A DNA stretch of 64,000 nucleotides from Paraburkholderia phenazinium (GCF_900141745.1 NZ_FSRM01000001.1:1550001-1614000); one strand, 5' to 3'. Shown: positions 1 to 10,583, counted from the stretch's first letter. The notes: generated by a model not told the origin, from the letters alone. Numbers and translations are program-made.

Positions 1-2
1 TC

Positions 3-206
3 AAGACGGCGCTGGAAAGCGCCGGCAGCAGCATCGGGCAACTGCTCCAGGTGCGTGTGTATATCGTGGATGTCGAGCACTGGGCGAGCTTCAACCAGAT
101 TTATGCACGCTGGGCCGGCGAGGCAAAGCCGGCTCGCGCCGTTGTGCCGGTGAGTGCGCTTCACTTTGGCCTGCAGATCGAAATCGAGGCAACGGCTTTG
201 GCTTAG
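3..206 (+). CDS. RidA/YjgF-family protein, C-terminal part (5' end outside window)
   Basis: The open frame enters from the left edge and ends at TAG 204-206, giving the last 67 residues. The end of the fragment reads PARAVVPVSALHFGLQIEIE, which matches the C-terminal strand-forming signature of the RidA/YjgF/UK114 family, including the conserved Arg followed by a hydrophobic strand and an I-E-I-E motif. Family members hydrolyse reactive enamine/imine intermediates as homotrimers; some, such as RutC, serve specialised pathways. With the N-terminus missing, subgroup and true function cannot be fixed. Confidence 0.85.
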   Translation, partial: KTALESAGSSIGQLLQVRVYIVDVEHWASFNQIYARWAGEAKPARAVVPVSALHFGLQIEIEATALA

Positions 207-254
207 GTTGTCCGCTTTGCCGACTTCTCAGATTCTGAAGGGATGACGGTATCG

Positions 255-689
255 CTAGTCGTGCTGCTTCGCCAGCAAAGCATGCAGCGATCTGAAGCCG
301 ACCCATCCCCAGTAGACCCGGTGATGGACGATCAATCCGGCGGCGATATCCATCATCTCCACCAGATCGACCTGATCGCCGTCCGGAGTCTGCCGCGGAT
401 ACTCCCACGTGAGTTGTGTGCCGTTGCAGAAGAAGGTGCCGGTGCGGTACCAGCGGCCCAGGTCGTTAGGTGGGGCGCGCAGGCCGGCGGCGAAGAACGA
501 TGTGATCGCCGTTTTGCCGGTCAGGATGCCGCTCTGGTTCTCCGGCAAGGTGGCGAGGGTCAGCGGACTTTCGAAGATGGCTTCTTCAGCGTACAGCGCC
601 ATTAGCGCGTCCAGGTCGCGGCTCTTGACCGATTCGTGCCATTGCTCGTAGATGTGGCGAATCTCGGCTTGTGTGGCCTCTATGGTCAT
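255..689 (-). CDS. NTF2-like / SnoaL-fold protein
   Basis: A 144-residue protein with the pattern of small NTF2-like (SnoaL) cone-fold proteins: an N-terminal helix region (EIRHIYEQWHESVKSRDLDA), then LMALYAEEAIFESP, then strands ending in an HHRVYWGWVG segment. The start is preceded by GGAAG at a suitable distance. These proteins are often small cyclases, isomerases or ligand binders and the fold does not reveal the substrate. It is convergent with the RidA fragment, so the two are not cotranscribed. No signal peptide is visible, so it is probably cytoplasmic. Confidence 0.75.
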   Translation of the reverse strand: MTIEATQAEIRHIYEQWHESVKSRDLDALMALYAEEAIFESPLTLATLPENQSGILTGKTAITSFFAAGLRAPPNDLGRWYRTGTFFCNGTQLTWEYPRQTPDGDQVDLVEMMDIAAGLIVHHRVYWGWVGFRSLHALLAKQHD

Positions 690-870
690 GATCGGCTTCC
701 GTCGTCGTGGTGGGACTTTGAGTCTAGGGCGTCCCCTGACGGAATGTTTCGATGCGTGACGAACGATGCGACCGGTTCGAACGTGCGGTGGCCTTTGTGG
801 CCGCAGTCGCGGGGTGTGAAGCGTGAGGTATTTAGACGGGGGGCGCGGTTGCGTTTTCTAGACGAGTGCC

Positions 871-1320
871 TTAGTGAATCACAAGCGCGTTCACTTGCGC
901 GTTGCCCGCACCCGACACGATGTTCAACCCAACATTGCCGCTTACATGCGACAACGCGCCGGCTCCCAGCGTTGCACTGCTGCTACCGCTGACCGACGCG
1001 GTGGCGCGTGCATCCTGCAGCGTGTTGACATCGGCGGATGGCGAACTGACCAGCGCGATCTGATTGGCCTGCGCATTCAGCGCGCCCGCTGCGACATTGA
1101 CGCCGACGTTACCGGTCGCCCCACGCAACACGTCTGCGCCGACGGATACGGTCGTCGTTGACGACGTCGCCGTGCCGGTGGTTTGCTGGACGGTCGAAAG
1201 CGTCGTGCCGCCGAATAGCGTGGCGGCGTCCGGATCGGTGGAAGCCAGCGCGTTCACCAACGCAGGCGAAGCGCCAATGCCCAGCGAGACCAGCAAGGTG
1301 ATAACGGGACGAAGGTTCAT
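871..1320 (-). CDS. secreted small repeat protein with paired GNxGxN motifs
   Basis: 149 residues from an ATG preceded by GGGAG; a longer frame starting at 1416 lacks such a site and would bury the signal peptide. Residues 1-26 form a classical signal peptide (MNLRPVITLLVSLG, ending near NALA). The mature part is Ala/Ser/Thr/Gly-rich and carries two copies of a motif, GNVGVNVAAGALNAQANQ near the middle and GNVGLNIVSGAGNAQVNA at the extreme C-terminus. The same G-N-x-G-x-N pattern occurs in surface adhesin-like and amyloid-associated secreted proteins of Pseudomonas and Burkholderia, as far as I recall. Function is unknown; a surface or matrix role is inferred. Confidence 0.7.
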   Translation of the reverse strand: MNLRPVITLLVSLGIGASPALVNALASTDPDAATLFGGTTLSTVQQTTGTATSSTTTVSVGADVLRGATGNVGVNVAAGALNAQANQIALVSSPSADVNTLQDARATASVSGSSSATLGAGALSHVSGNVGLNIVSGAGNAQVNALVIH

Positions 1321-1428
1321 GTGTGGCTCCCAGACGAGTTTGATAATGCTCGTAGCTGTGCTATCGACCGGCTGGGTGCAAAAATTGAGTAGGGATTGTG
1401 CGGGGGCGACAGCCACCTTGCGGACCGA

Positions 1429-1563
1429 TTGTCACGTTTGCGTGAATAGTGATTTCGCAACTTAGGTATTTACCCTAAGTCTCTTGCTTCTTAGACTGTC
1501 TTCACCTGCTGCACACAAACCGATGTGCGGCGCTGTGAAAAACAATCTTTGGAGGTAGTGATC
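1429..1563 (+). promoter_or_regulatory. conserved upstream block shared with the second DUF4148 gene (copy 1)
   Basis: From 1429 to the start codon at 1564 the sequence is closely similar, almost without gaps, to 17351-17484 upstream of the paralogous gene. Shared elements in order are ACTTAGGTATTTACCCT (near 1460-1476), TTAGACTGT (1490-1499), CACCTGCTGCACACAAAC (1503-1520), GCGGCGCTGTG (1527-1537) and a GGAGG ribosome site. The conservation extends well beyond a ribosome site, so it probably holds a promoter and a structured or regulated leader. Confidence 0.6.
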
Positions 1564-1884
1564 ATGAAATCGCTCATTAAAGCTGTGGCCGTCGCTGTTG
1601 TTCTCGCTGCTCCCGTTGTGTCCTTCGCCCAGACCAGTCAGCCTGTTACGCGGGCTCAGGTTCGCGCTGAACTCGTCCAGCTCGAAAAGGCTGGTTACAA
1701 TCCGGCCCGCAGCGGCAGAGACCCGTATTACCCGGCGGACATCCAAGCAGCGGAAGCTCGCGTAGCTGCCGAAAATGGTTCTACTAGCGGTGTCGGTGGC
1801 GCGGTGAACGGCTCGTCGGAATCGGGCGCGGTTGCAGCTCCGGCATTGGGTGGCCCGCGTTCGGTTGTTGACTCTGGTCACTAA
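1564..1884 (+). CDS. DUF4148 family secreted protein (copy 1)
   Basis: 106 residues. The start is set by GGAGG at 1551-1555, eight bases before the ATG; the longer frame upstream has no such site. A signal peptide (MKSLIKAVAVAVVLAAPVVSFA) is followed by QTSQPVTRAQVRAELVQLEK, the DUF4148 hallmark, then AGYNPA, YYPADIQAAEARVAAENG and a Gly/Ser-rich tail. DUF4148 proteins are small periplasmic or exported proteins abundant in Burkholderiales with no established biochemical role. A close paralog lies at 17485-17799 with the same upstream region, so this is a dispersed gene duplication. Confidence 0.9.
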   Translation: MKSLIKAVAVAVVLAAPVVSFAQTSQPVTRAQVRAELVQLEKAGYNPARSGRDPYYPADIQAAEARVAAENGSTSGVGGAVNGSSESGAVAAPALGGPRSVVDSGH

Positions 1885-1940
1885 TCAGTCAGATCGGCGA
1901 GCCGTTGGCAATTTATCCGGTTGCTAACGTCGCTTACTGA

Positions 1941-1975
1941 GCGCGCAGTATCGTCTGCGCGTCCTCATCTTTTTA
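1941..1975 (+). terminator. probable terminator of DUF4148 copy 1
   Basis: CGCGCAG (1942-1948) pairs with CTGCGCG (1955-1961) around a six-base loop and is followed by a T-rich stretch ending in TTTTT (1970-1974). It lies about 60 bases after the stop codon. Confidence 0.5.
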
Positions 1976-2017
1976 AATGGTCCACGACCACTGCCGTGCA
2001 GTGGTGGTGGGCCATTT
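1975..2017. repeat. long near-perfect inverted repeat
   Basis: AAATGG...CCACTGC (1975-1994) is complementary, with one mismatch and one wobble, to GCAGTGG...CCATTT (1998-2017), leaving a 3-base loop. It sits between the DUF4148 terminator and the tRNA-Ser. No T-run follows on the plus strand beyond TTT, so it may be a secondary terminator or a structural element. Confidence 0.6.
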
Positions 2018-2040
2018 GCCGTATGAGGCCAGAAAACAAA

Positions 2041-2076
2041 AAATCCCGCCCTGCTGCGGAAGCATGAGCGAGATTT
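2041..2076 (-). terminator. terminator of tRNA-Ser
   Basis: On the minus strand AAATCTCGC pairs with GCGGGATTT and is followed by TTTTTG; it lies just downstream of the tRNA 3' end. Confidence 0.65.
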
Positions 2077-2089
2077 TAAGGCGGTGTCC

Positions 2090-2179
2090 TGGCGGAGGCG
2101 GTGAGATTCGAACTCACGGAAGGATCACTCCTTCGCCGGTTTTCAAGACCGGTGCCTTAAACCGCTCGGCCACACCTCC
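2090..2179 (-). tRNA. tRNA-Ser (anticodon TGA)
   Basis: A complete type II tRNA with encoded CCA. The acceptor stem is GGAGGTG with CGCCTCC, the D-loop contains GCCGAGCGGTTTAAGGC, the anticodon stem CCGGT/ACCGG encloses CTTGAAA (anticodon TGA), there is a long variable arm (GCGAAGGAGTGATCCTTCC region), and the T-loop is GTTCGAATC. It reads serine UCN codons. Confidence 0.97.
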
Positions 2180-2188
2180 AAGCCCGAA

Positions 2189-2219
2189 ATTGTAACCTGA
2201 AATCTCCTCGCTACGGCAA
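2189..2219 (-). promoter_or_regulatory. probable sigma70 promoter of tRNA-Ser
   Basis: Minus-strand TTGCCG (2214-2219) and TACAAT (2189-2194) are separated by 19 bases, about 10 bases upstream of the mature tRNA 5' end. Confidence 0.45.
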
Positions 2220-2245
2220 CTTCGCACGCAGTCACAGTCGGTTTA

Positions 2246-3472
2246 TCACTGCGGATCTTTCAGAAACAGCGCCTGCAAATCATTCAGAAACGCCTGCCCG
2301 AGTGGCGTCGGCGCAATCTTTTCGTGGTCTCGCGCAATCAGGCCGCGTTGTTCCGCTTCCCGCAACGCCGGCTCAATGGACGTCATCGATAAGCCCGTAC
2401 GCTCGATAAACCGATGCACGGGAAAGCCCTCCACCAGCCGCAACGCATTCAACATGAACTCGAACGGCAGATCGCGCGGCGCGACTTCATGCTCCTCGTG
2501 CACCGGAGCGCCCGCCTTCGCCTGCTCAATAAAGGTAGTCGGATGCTTGTAGCGCATCTGCCGCAGGATGCGATTCGGAAATGACAGCTTCGTATGCGCG
2601 CCAGCGCCGATCCCAAGGTAGTCGCCAAAGCGCCAATAGTTGAGGTTGTGCTTGCTCTGCCGATGCGGCTGCGCATACGCCGAGACCTCATAGCGTCCAT
2701 AACCCGCCGCGGTGGTACGTTCGTGAATCCAGTCCTGCATGTCGGCGGATGCATCGTCGTCCGGTAGCGACGGCGGAAATTTCGCGAACAGCGTGTTCGG
2801 TTCAAGCGTCAGGTGATACAGCGACAAATGCGGCGGCGCAAACGCCAACGCCGTTTCAATGTCCGCCTGACACTCCGCGAGCGTCTGTTGCGGCAACGCG
2901 AACATCAGGTCGAGGTTGAAGTTGTCGAACGTAGTGGCGGCCACTTCCACCGCATGGCGGGCCTGCGCCGAATCGTGAATCCGGCCGAGCGCCTTTAGAT
3001 GCGCCTCGTTGAAACTCTGGATACCTACCGATAACCGGTTCACGCCACTTGCGCGAAACTGCGCGAACTTGTCAGCTTCGAAGGTGCCGGGGTTGGCTTC
3101 GAGAGTGATCTCGGCGTCGGCATCGAGCGGCAGAAGCGCGCGCACGTCCGACAGCAGCCGGTCCAGCCCCGCCGCCGACAGCAGGCTGGGCGTGCCGCCG
3201 CCGATGAACACCGTATGCACCTGACGGCCCCAGACGAGCGGCAACGCCAGCTCGAGATCGGCGCGGAGCGCATCGAGATACTCATTCTCGGGGAACGCCT
3301 CGCCCTTCCACTCGTGCGAGTTGAAATCGCAGTAAGGGCACTTGCGCACGCACCACGGAAAATGCACATACAGCGCGAGCGGAGGCAGCGACGTCAGATG
3401 GATACTGCCCGGCTGTGTGAACGCCTGGATCACCCCGGGGCCACTCTGGCCGGCGACCTTGATGGGAATCAC
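2246..3472 (-). CDS. hemW: radical SAM family heme chaperone-like protein HemW
   Basis: 408 residues. The radical SAM cluster motif is WCVRKCPYC with Cys at 41, 45 and 48, followed by FIGGGTPS (SAM-binding GGGTP) and the family strings RLSVGIQSFN and NFNLDLMFALPQQT. The C-terminal HemN-like domain is present. The three-Cys motif with the long N-terminus matches HemW rather than coproporphyrinogen dehydrogenase HemN; HemW is regarded as a heme-binding chaperone delivering heme to respiratory enzymes. Its ATG overlaps the rdgB stop by 4 bases (ATGA), so it is translationally coupled as the last gene of rph-rdgB-hemW. Confidence 0.92.
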   Translation of the reverse strand: MIPIKVAGQSGPGVIQAFTQPGSIHLTSLPPLALYVHFPWCVRKCPYCDFNSHEWKGEAFPENEYLDALRADLELALPLVWGRQVHTVFIGGGTPSLLSAAGLDRLLSDVRALLPLDADAEITLEANPGTFEADKFAQFRASGVNRLSVGIQSFNEAHLKALGRIHDSAQARHAVEVAATTFDNFNLDLMFALPQQTLAECQADIETALAFAPPHLSLYHLTLEPNTLFAKFPPSLPDDDASADMQDWIHERTTAAGYGRYEVSAYAQPHRQSKHNLNYWRFGDYLGIGAGAHTKLSFPNRILRQMRYKHPTTFIEQAKAGAPVHEEHEVAPRDLPFEFMLNALRLVEGFPVHRFIERTGLSMTSIEPALREAEQRGLIARDHEKIAPTPLGQAFLNDLQALFLKDPQ

Positions 3473-4080
3473 GCTTCCTCCGTCAGGCGCGCGAGCAATT
3501 TTCGCAGTGCGATCGCGCGATGGCTGCTGGCGTTCTTCACTGCCGGATCGAGCTCGGCCGCCGTCGCGTTCAGTTCAGGCAGGAAGAAATGCGGGTCGTA
3601 GCCGAAACCATGTGCACCGCGGGGCGCGTCGATGATCTCGCCTGGCCAGCGGCCCTCGGCAATCAGCGGCTCGGGGTCGTCGGCGTGACGCACGAGCGCG
3701 AGCACGCAGAAGTAGTAAGCGCGACGGTCGGCGTGGCCCTGCAGTTGCTCGACGAGGCGTGCATTGTTCGCGGCGTCGCTTTTCGGCCCACCCGCGAGTT
3801 GCGCGTAGCGCGCCGAATAGACGCCGGGTGCGCCGCGCAGCGCGCGCACGCACAGTCCGGAGTCGTCGGCCAGCGCCGGCAGGCCGGTGATCTTCGCCGC
3901 ATGACGGGCCTTCGTCAGCGCATTCTCGACGAAAGTCGGATAGGGCTCTTCCGCTTCGGGCACATTGAGCGTGCCCTGGGGGATCAGTTCGATGCCGGCC
4001 GCGTCGAGCAACGCCGCAAACTCGCGCAGCTTGCCCGCGTTGTTCGAGGCCAGCACCACTTTTCCAAGCGACGCGGTCAT
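3469..4080 (-). CDS. rdgB: RdgB/HAM1 non-canonical purine NTP pyrophosphatase (dITP/XTP)
   Basis: 203 residues from the ATG at 4080, which has a purine-rich GGGAAAGG site and begins MTASLGKVVLASNNAGK like the family. An alternative GTG at 4140 overlaps the rph stop and would add 20 non-conserved residues. Motifs seen: LASNNAGKLREF (phosphate binding), FVENALTKARHAA, ALADDSGLCV (catalytic Asp), GAPGVYSARYA, GFGYDPHFF and a late SSHRAIALRKL. It hydrolyses ITP, dITP and XTP to monophosphates, protecting DNA and RNA. Middle gene of rph-rdgB-hemW. Confidence 0.93.
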   Translation of the reverse strand: MTASLGKVVLASNNAGKLREFAALLDAAGIELIPQGTLNVPEAEEPYPTFVENALTKARHAAKITGLPALADDSGLCVRALRGAPGVYSARYAQLAGGPKSDAANNARLVEQLQGHADRRAYYFCVLALVRHADDPEPLIAEGRWPGEIIDAPRGAHGFGYDPHFFLPELNATAAELDPAVKNASSHRAIALRKLLARLTEEA

Positions 4081-4132
4081 TGCCTTTCCCGCGTCGGAAG
4101 CCGGGAGAGCTGCGCCGCGGGCGATGTCGCGA

Positions 4133-4885
4133 TCACTCACCCTTCAACCCCAGCGCTTCTTTCTGTTTCGCCACCAGCGTGCTGATGCCGTCGCGAGCGA
4201 GATCGAGCAGCGAGTTCATCTCGTCGCGCGAGAACGGTGTGCCTTCAGCCGTGCCCTGGATCTCGACGAACCCGCCCGCGCCCGTCATCACGACATTCAT
4301 ATCGGTGTCGCACTTCGAGTCTTCGTCGTAGTCGAGATCGAGCACCGGCAAGCCGTTGTAGACGCCCACCGAAATCGCCGCCACGAAGTCCGTGATCGGC
4401 GAGGTTTCGATGCGGCCGCTGGCCAGCAGCTTTGTCACCGCATCGTGCGCGGCGACAAAGGCGCCCGTGATGCTCGCCGTGCGAGTGCCGCCGTCGGCCT
4501 GGATCACGTCGCAATCGAGATTCATGGTGCGTTGGCCGAGTTTCTCGAGATCGAACACCGAGCGCAGCGCGCGGCCGATCAGCCTCTGGATTTCCTGGGT
4601 GCGGCCGGTCTGTTTGCCGCGTGCGGCTTCGCGGTCGTTGCGGGTGTTGGTGGCGCGCGGCAGCATGCCGTATTCGGCCGTCAGCCAGCCTTGACCGCGA
4701 TCGCGCAGGAAGCCGGGGACGGTCTCCGCCACGCTCGCCGTGCAGATCACCTTGGTGTCGCCGAATTCGACCAGCACCGAGCCCTCCGCATGCTTCGTAT
4801 AGTGACGCGTGATGCGCACATCGCGCAGCTGATCGGCGCGGCGGCCGCTGGGGCGGCCTTTGGAAAATGCGGTGGTGTCGTTCAT
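4133..4885 (-). CDS. rph: ribonuclease PH
   Basis: 250 residues from the ATG at 4885; a longer in-frame extension to 5017 runs into the divergent promoter region and is not conserved. It shows [21 protein letters not shown] at the start, [19 protein letters not shown] (phosphate- and tRNA-binding region), [20 protein letters not shown] and a C-terminal [13 protein letters not shown]. RNase PH is a phosphorolytic 3'-5' exoribonuclease trimming tRNA 3' ends. It is the first gene of an operon with rdgB and hemW, divergent from yicC. Confidence 0.95.
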   Translation of the reverse strand: MNDTTAFSKGRPSGRRADQLRDVRITRHYTKHAEGSVLVEFGDTKVICTASVAETVPGFLRDRGQGWLTAEYGMLPRATNTRNDREAARGKQTGRTQEIQRLIGRALRSVFDLEKLGQRTMNLDCDVIQADGGTRTASITGAFVAAHDAVTKLLASGRIETSPITDFVAAISVGVYNGLPVLDLDYDEDSKCDTDMNVVMTGAGGFVEIQGTAEGTPFSRDEMNSLLDLARDGISTLVAKQKEALGLKGE

Positions 4886-5120
4886 CGTTCGGGGTCTGGG
4901 TGGGGTAGGCGGGAGGGAAACGCTAATTTTACCGCTGATCGTACGGGGCGGTTCCGTGTCTGCTCCGGCGTGTGTCGCAGAGAGGCCAGATCCAGGTATG
5001 GCGGGGCGTTCCGCCAAAGATGGGATAATGCCGTTTCCACGCCCCGCGTCTCGTACACGCCGGGCGATTCGACTCTTTCGGCCATCCCGTCAGCGGCATG
5101 GCCTCATCGCGAGACAAATG

Positions 5121-6044
5121 ATGATCTACAGCATGACTGGCTATGCGAGCGCCACGCGCGAACTCGCGGCGAATACCGGCAATGGTGGCGTGAGCGTATC
5201 GGTCGAACTGCGCACGGTGAACTCGCGCTTTCTCGATCTGAACTTCCGGATGCCGGAAGACGTGCGCGTCTGCGAGCCGGTCCTGCGCGAAATGCTGATG
5301 AACAAGCTCTCGCGCGGCAAGGTCGATATTCGTATCAATCTGCAGCGTAGCGAACAGTCGGCCAACGCTGGAGCGATCAATCATGACGCTCTGAGCCAGC
5401 TTGCGCTGCTGGAACGCGCGGTCGTCAACGCTTTTCCGGAAGCCGGCCGGCTGCGGACCGGCGAAATCCTGCGCTGGCCGGGTGTGCTCGCCGAAAGCGG
5501 TGTCCCCGCTGAAACGCTGCGCGATGCGGTGCTTGGGTGCGGCAAGCAGGCGATTACCGACCTGATCGACGTGCGCGGCCGCGAAGGCGCCCAACTGGGC
5601 GCGATGCTGCTCGGCAACGTCACGGAGATGGAAACGATCGTTGCAAGGATCACGCCGCTGGTGCCGGAACTGATCACCAGGCATCAGCAGAAGATTGTCG
5701 AGCGCTTGCAGGAAGCCTTGGGCATTGCCGCGCCGGACACTGTGTCGACCAGCATCTCGCGTGAAGAGATCGCCGAGCGTATCCGGCAGGAAGTGACGAT
5801 GTACGGCATCCGCATCGACATCACGGAAGAGTTGTCGCGGCTGACCGCCCACCTGAACGAAACGCGCCACGTGATCGAGAAGGGCGGCAAGGTCGGCAAG
5901 CGCCTCGACTTCATGATGCAGGAGCTCAACCGCGAAGCGAACACGCTCGGTTCGAAGGCTGCTGCGAAAGAACTGGCGGATTCGTCGATGACCTTGAAGC
6001 TGCTCATCGAACAGATGCGCGAGCAGGTGCAGAATCTGGAGTAA
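5121..6044 (+). CDS. YicC family endoribonuclease-like protein
   Basis: 307 residues starting MIYSMTGYASATREL (an adjacent ATG at 5118 is equally possible). The family signature is the N-terminal SMTGY, VELRTVNSRFLDL, then a C-terminal DUF1732 block with RLDFMMQELNREANTLGSKA. YicC-like proteins in E. coli and Bacillus act on small RNAs as endoribonucleases. The gene is followed 30 bases later by gmk, an order conserved in many proteobacteria. No membrane segments. Confidence 0.9.
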   Translation: MIYSMTGYASATRELAANTGNGGVSVSVELRTVNSRFLDLNFRMPEDVRVCEPVLREMLMNKLSRGKVDIRINLQRSEQSANAGAINHDALSQLALLERAVVNAFPEAGRLRTGEILRWPGVLAESGVPAETLRDAVLGCGKQAITDLIDVRGREGAQLGAMLLGNVTEMETIVARITPLVPELITRHQQKIVERLQEALGIAAPDTVSTSISREEIAERIRQEVTMYGIRIDITEELSRLTAHLNETRHVIEKGGKVGKRLDFMMQELNREANTLGSKAAAKELADSSMTLKLLIEQMREQVQNLE

Positions 6045-6074
6045 TCTTCGAGCCACTTTCGGATAACGATTGCA

Positions 6075-6755
6075 ATGACCGACCACACACGCGAAAACAG
6101 CGCACCGCGCAATCCATACGCTGGGGCTTACCCTGGCAACCTGTTCATGGTGGTTGCGCCCTCGGGCGCGGGCAAATCGACGCTCGTCAATGCGCTGCTC
6201 GCGCGCGACGAGGCGATCCGCCTGTCCATCTCCTACACGACGCGCCCGCCGCGTCCGAAGGAGAAGGACGGTGAGCATTACCACTTCACGACGGTCGACG
6301 ACTTTCTCAAGCGGCACGCCACGGGCGAGTTTCTCGAAAGCGCCGAGGTGCATGGCAACTACTATGCAACCTCGCGTCTGTGGATCGAAGAACAGATGAA
6401 AAGCGGCCATGACGTGCTGCTCGAAATCGACTGGCAGGGCGCGCAACAGGTGAAAAAACAGTTTCGCAATGCTGTCGAAATCTTTATTCTGCCGCCCTCG
6501 CTCGAAGCGCTGGAAGACCGTTTGAAAAAGCGCGGCCAGGATGAGCCAAACGTGATTACACGGCGGCTGCTGGCCGCCGGTAGCGAGATCGCGCACTCGG
6601 CTGAAGCTGAGTTCGTGGTGATCAACGAGAACTTCGACCGTGCGCTGGCGGAGTTGCAGTGTCTCGTAGCCTCAACGCGCTTGCGCTTCGCCTCGCAATA
6701 CGCACGCCACACGGACCTTTTTGTGCAACTCGGCATCCACCTCCCGCACGCGTGA
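6075..6755 (+). CDS. gmk: guanylate kinase
   Basis: 226 residues. The P-loop APSGAGKST lies near residues 29-37, followed by the GMP-binding region [21 protein letters not shown] and [15 protein letters not shown], with R-rich LID-like RLKKRGQDE. It phosphorylates GMP to GDP in nucleotide synthesis. It is directly upstream of rpoZ and spoT, so GDP/GTP supply, RNA polymerase omega and (p)ppGpp metabolism are physically grouped. The N-terminus carries about 20 extra residues before the core compared with E. coli. Confidence 0.96.
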   Translation: MTDHTRENSAPRNPYAGAYPGNLFMVVAPSGAGKSTLVNALLARDEAIRLSISYTTRPPRPKEKDGEHYHFTTVDDFLKRHATGEFLESAEVHGNYYATSRLWIEEQMKSGHDVLLEIDWQGAQQVKKQFRNAVEIFILPPSLEALEDRLKKRGQDEPNVITRRLLAAGSEIAHSAEAEFVVINENFDRALAELQCLVASTRLRFASQYARHTDLFVQLGIHLPHA

Positions 6756-6815
6756 CTGCGGCGAGGTATCGAGCACATAAGGTAGAATAAGCAACATACT
6801 GAGAAGGAATCCAAC

Positions 6816-7019
6816 ATGGCCCGCATTACCGTCGAAGACTGTCTGAAAATGATCCCGAATCGCTTCGAACTGGCACTTGCCGCAACGTATCGCGCACGCC
6901 AGCTCGCTCAAGGCCACACGCCGAAGATCGAAAGCCGCGACAAGCCCACCGTCGTCGCGCTGCGTGAGATCGCGGCTGGCCAGGTCGGCGTCGAAATGCT
7001 GAAGAAGGTACCGGTCTAA
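6816..7019 (+). CDS. rpoZ: DNA-directed RNA polymerase subunit omega
   Basis: 67 residues: [31 protein letters not shown] and [16 protein letters not shown] are the conserved omega features. A GAGAAGGA site sits just upstream of the ATG. Omega helps assembly of beta' and forms part of a ppGpp binding site on RNA polymerase in proteobacteria. The spoT/rel gene follows at 7106, the usual rpoZ-spoT pairing. Confidence 0.97.
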   Translation: MARITVEDCLKMIPNRFELALAATYRARQLAQGHTPKIESRDKPTVVALREIAAGQVGVEMLKKVPV

Positions 7020-7105
7020 GGTACGTTCCATCCGTTTTCGATTGCCATGTAATTCACACGCGCGTGCAGACCGGCGTCAAACCTGAACCTGATACGGAGG
7101 CGAAT

Positions 7106-9478
<2,373 letters not shown>

Positions 9479-9563
9479 CGGCTTCTCCTGCTGCAATTCT
9501 GCAGCGCCGGTCTGAACACTCGGGCCAGATTCGGGTCTCACTCTGTTCTTGAGGGAGAGCGCA

Positions 9564-10052
9564 ATGAACGTAGCTGACCTGAACGGCATGGACCTCGACT
9601 ATTGGGTCGCCCGCAGCCTGCACGACTTCGTGCGTGAAATCCACTTTACCGATGGCGGACAGACCGTCTCGATTCGCGGCGAGGAGCGCGGACGTCCATG
9701 GGACGGCCGGTTCACCCCCTCCACGTCATGGGAGGCGGCTGCGACCGTACTGGAGCGGACGCAGCGGCTCGAGGTGCGGGAGCACGTGAATCGCCAGCAG
9801 GCGCATTGCGTCGCGGACTTCGAAGGCGGCCACAGGACGGCGGAGGGGCGGGGCGACTCATTGCGCGTGGCGGTGCTGCGGGCGTTTGTGACCAGCCGGT
9901 TCGGCGATACCGTGGAAGATGTCTTGCAGCAGTCGCAGGCGCTCGACGGCCTCAAGGCGGAACTCATCAGCGAGGTAACGGCGGGGATGTCGCCCGAAGA
10001 TATTCCGACGCCTGACGGGCAGATCGGCGACATTCAATCAGCGCCGCGGTGA
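9564..10052 (+). CDS. NinX-like (DUF2591-type) phage-derived protein
   Basis: 162 residues from an ATG preceded by GAGGGAG. The N-terminus MNVADLNGMDLDYWVARSLH resembles the start of NinX/DUF2591 proteins of lambdoid and other phages (L-x-G-x-x-L-D-Y-W-V-A), and the later PSTSWEAAATVLER also fits. NinX-like proteins have no firmly known function. No other phage gene is visible around it, so it is an isolated domesticated or relic gene. The middle region is charged and variable. The family call rests on the N-terminal motif only. Confidence 0.55.
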   Translation: MNVADLNGMDLDYWVARSLHDFVREIHFTDGGQTVSIRGEERGRPWDGRFTPSTSWEAAATVLERTQRLEVREHVNRQQAHCVADFEGGHRTAEGRGDSLRVAVLRAFVTSRFGDTVEDVLQQSQALDGLKAELISEVTAGMSPEDIPTPDGQIGDIQSAPR

Positions 10053-10208
10053 AACGCGAGTTGGGCAGGACACGGGAGATTGCCACCACTGTTGTCCATC
10101 GTGCCAACCTGTGTGAGCGGCCTTAAGGCGCCGGTCTGCGCATGGCTGCGAGTGTCACGATGGATGCGGCGCACTTCAACGCCGTTAACCCATCAACGCA
10201 AAAACAAA

Positions 10209-10230
10209 GGGCCTTCCATATGGAAGGCCC
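10209..10230 (-). terminator. terminator of distal tRNA-Arg
   Basis: Perfect 22-base palindrome GGGCCTTCC...GGAAGGCCC (10209-10230), followed on the minus strand by TTTGTTTTTG. It lies 8 bases beyond the tRNA 3' end. Confidence 0.85.
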
Positions 10231-10238
10231 TTCATGAG

Positions 10239-10315
10239 TGGTGCGGCTGGCAGGATTCGAACCCACGACCCCTTGGTTCGTAGCCAAGTACTCTATCCAA
10301 CTGAGCTACAGCCGC
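10239..10315 (-). tRNA. tRNA-Arg (anticodon ACG), copy 1
   Basis: Complete cloverleaf with encoded CCA: acceptor GCGGCTG/CAGCCGC, D-arm with AGCTCAGTTGGATAGAG, anticodon loop around ACG within CTTGGCTACGAACCAAG, and T-loop GGTTCGAATCC. It is identical in sequence to the copy at 10388-10464. Confidence 0.97.
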
Positions 10316-10355
10316 ACGGCAAACTGGATACAACGAAAAGCCGGGTGAAACAAAA

Positions 10356-10377
10356 GGGCCTCCCCGGAGGGAGGCCC
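10356..10377 (-). terminator. hairpin/terminator between the two tRNA-Arg genes
   Basis: GGGCCTCC (10356-10363) pairs with GGAGGCCC (10370-10377), and the minus strand continues TTTTG. It could end the transcript of the upstream tRNA copy or allow partial read-through to the next. Confidence 0.65.
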
Positions 10378-10387
10378 TCGAAATAAG

Positions 10388-10464
10388 TGGTGCGGCTGGC
10401 AGGATTCGAACCCACGACCCCTTGGTTCGTAGCCAAGTACTCTATCCAACTGAGCTACAGCCGC
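10388..10464 (-). tRNA. tRNA-Arg (anticodon ACG), copy 2
   Basis: Identical to the 10239-10315 gene including the encoded CCA; transcribed first of the pair, 72 bases upstream of it. An ACG anticodon, with A34 normally edited to inosine, reads CGU, CGC and CGA. Confidence 0.97.
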
Positions 10465-10477
10465 ACGCAGAAACGAG

Positions 10478-10483
10478 ATTATA
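10478..10483 (-). promoter_or_regulatory. -10 element of the tRNA-Arg pair
   Basis: The minus strand reads TATAATCTCGTTTCTG just upstream of the tRNA. The same TATAATCTCGTTTCT string occurs upstream of tRNA-Thr (20656-20670), suggesting a shared start-site/discriminator sequence typical of growth-rate controlled stable RNA promoters. No convincing -35 box. Confidence 0.55.
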
Positions 10484-10583
10484 GCAAAGGTATCAAAAAA
10501 GGGAAGCGTGAAACGGCGATTTGTCTGGTTGCCCTGATCGTGTAACCTTGATGGGCAGGGTTTGCTGCAGTCTATGGAAGATC

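Noticed and set aside
4886..5017. N-terminal extension of RNase PH
   Set aside because: Not conserved, overlaps the divergent yicC promoter region.
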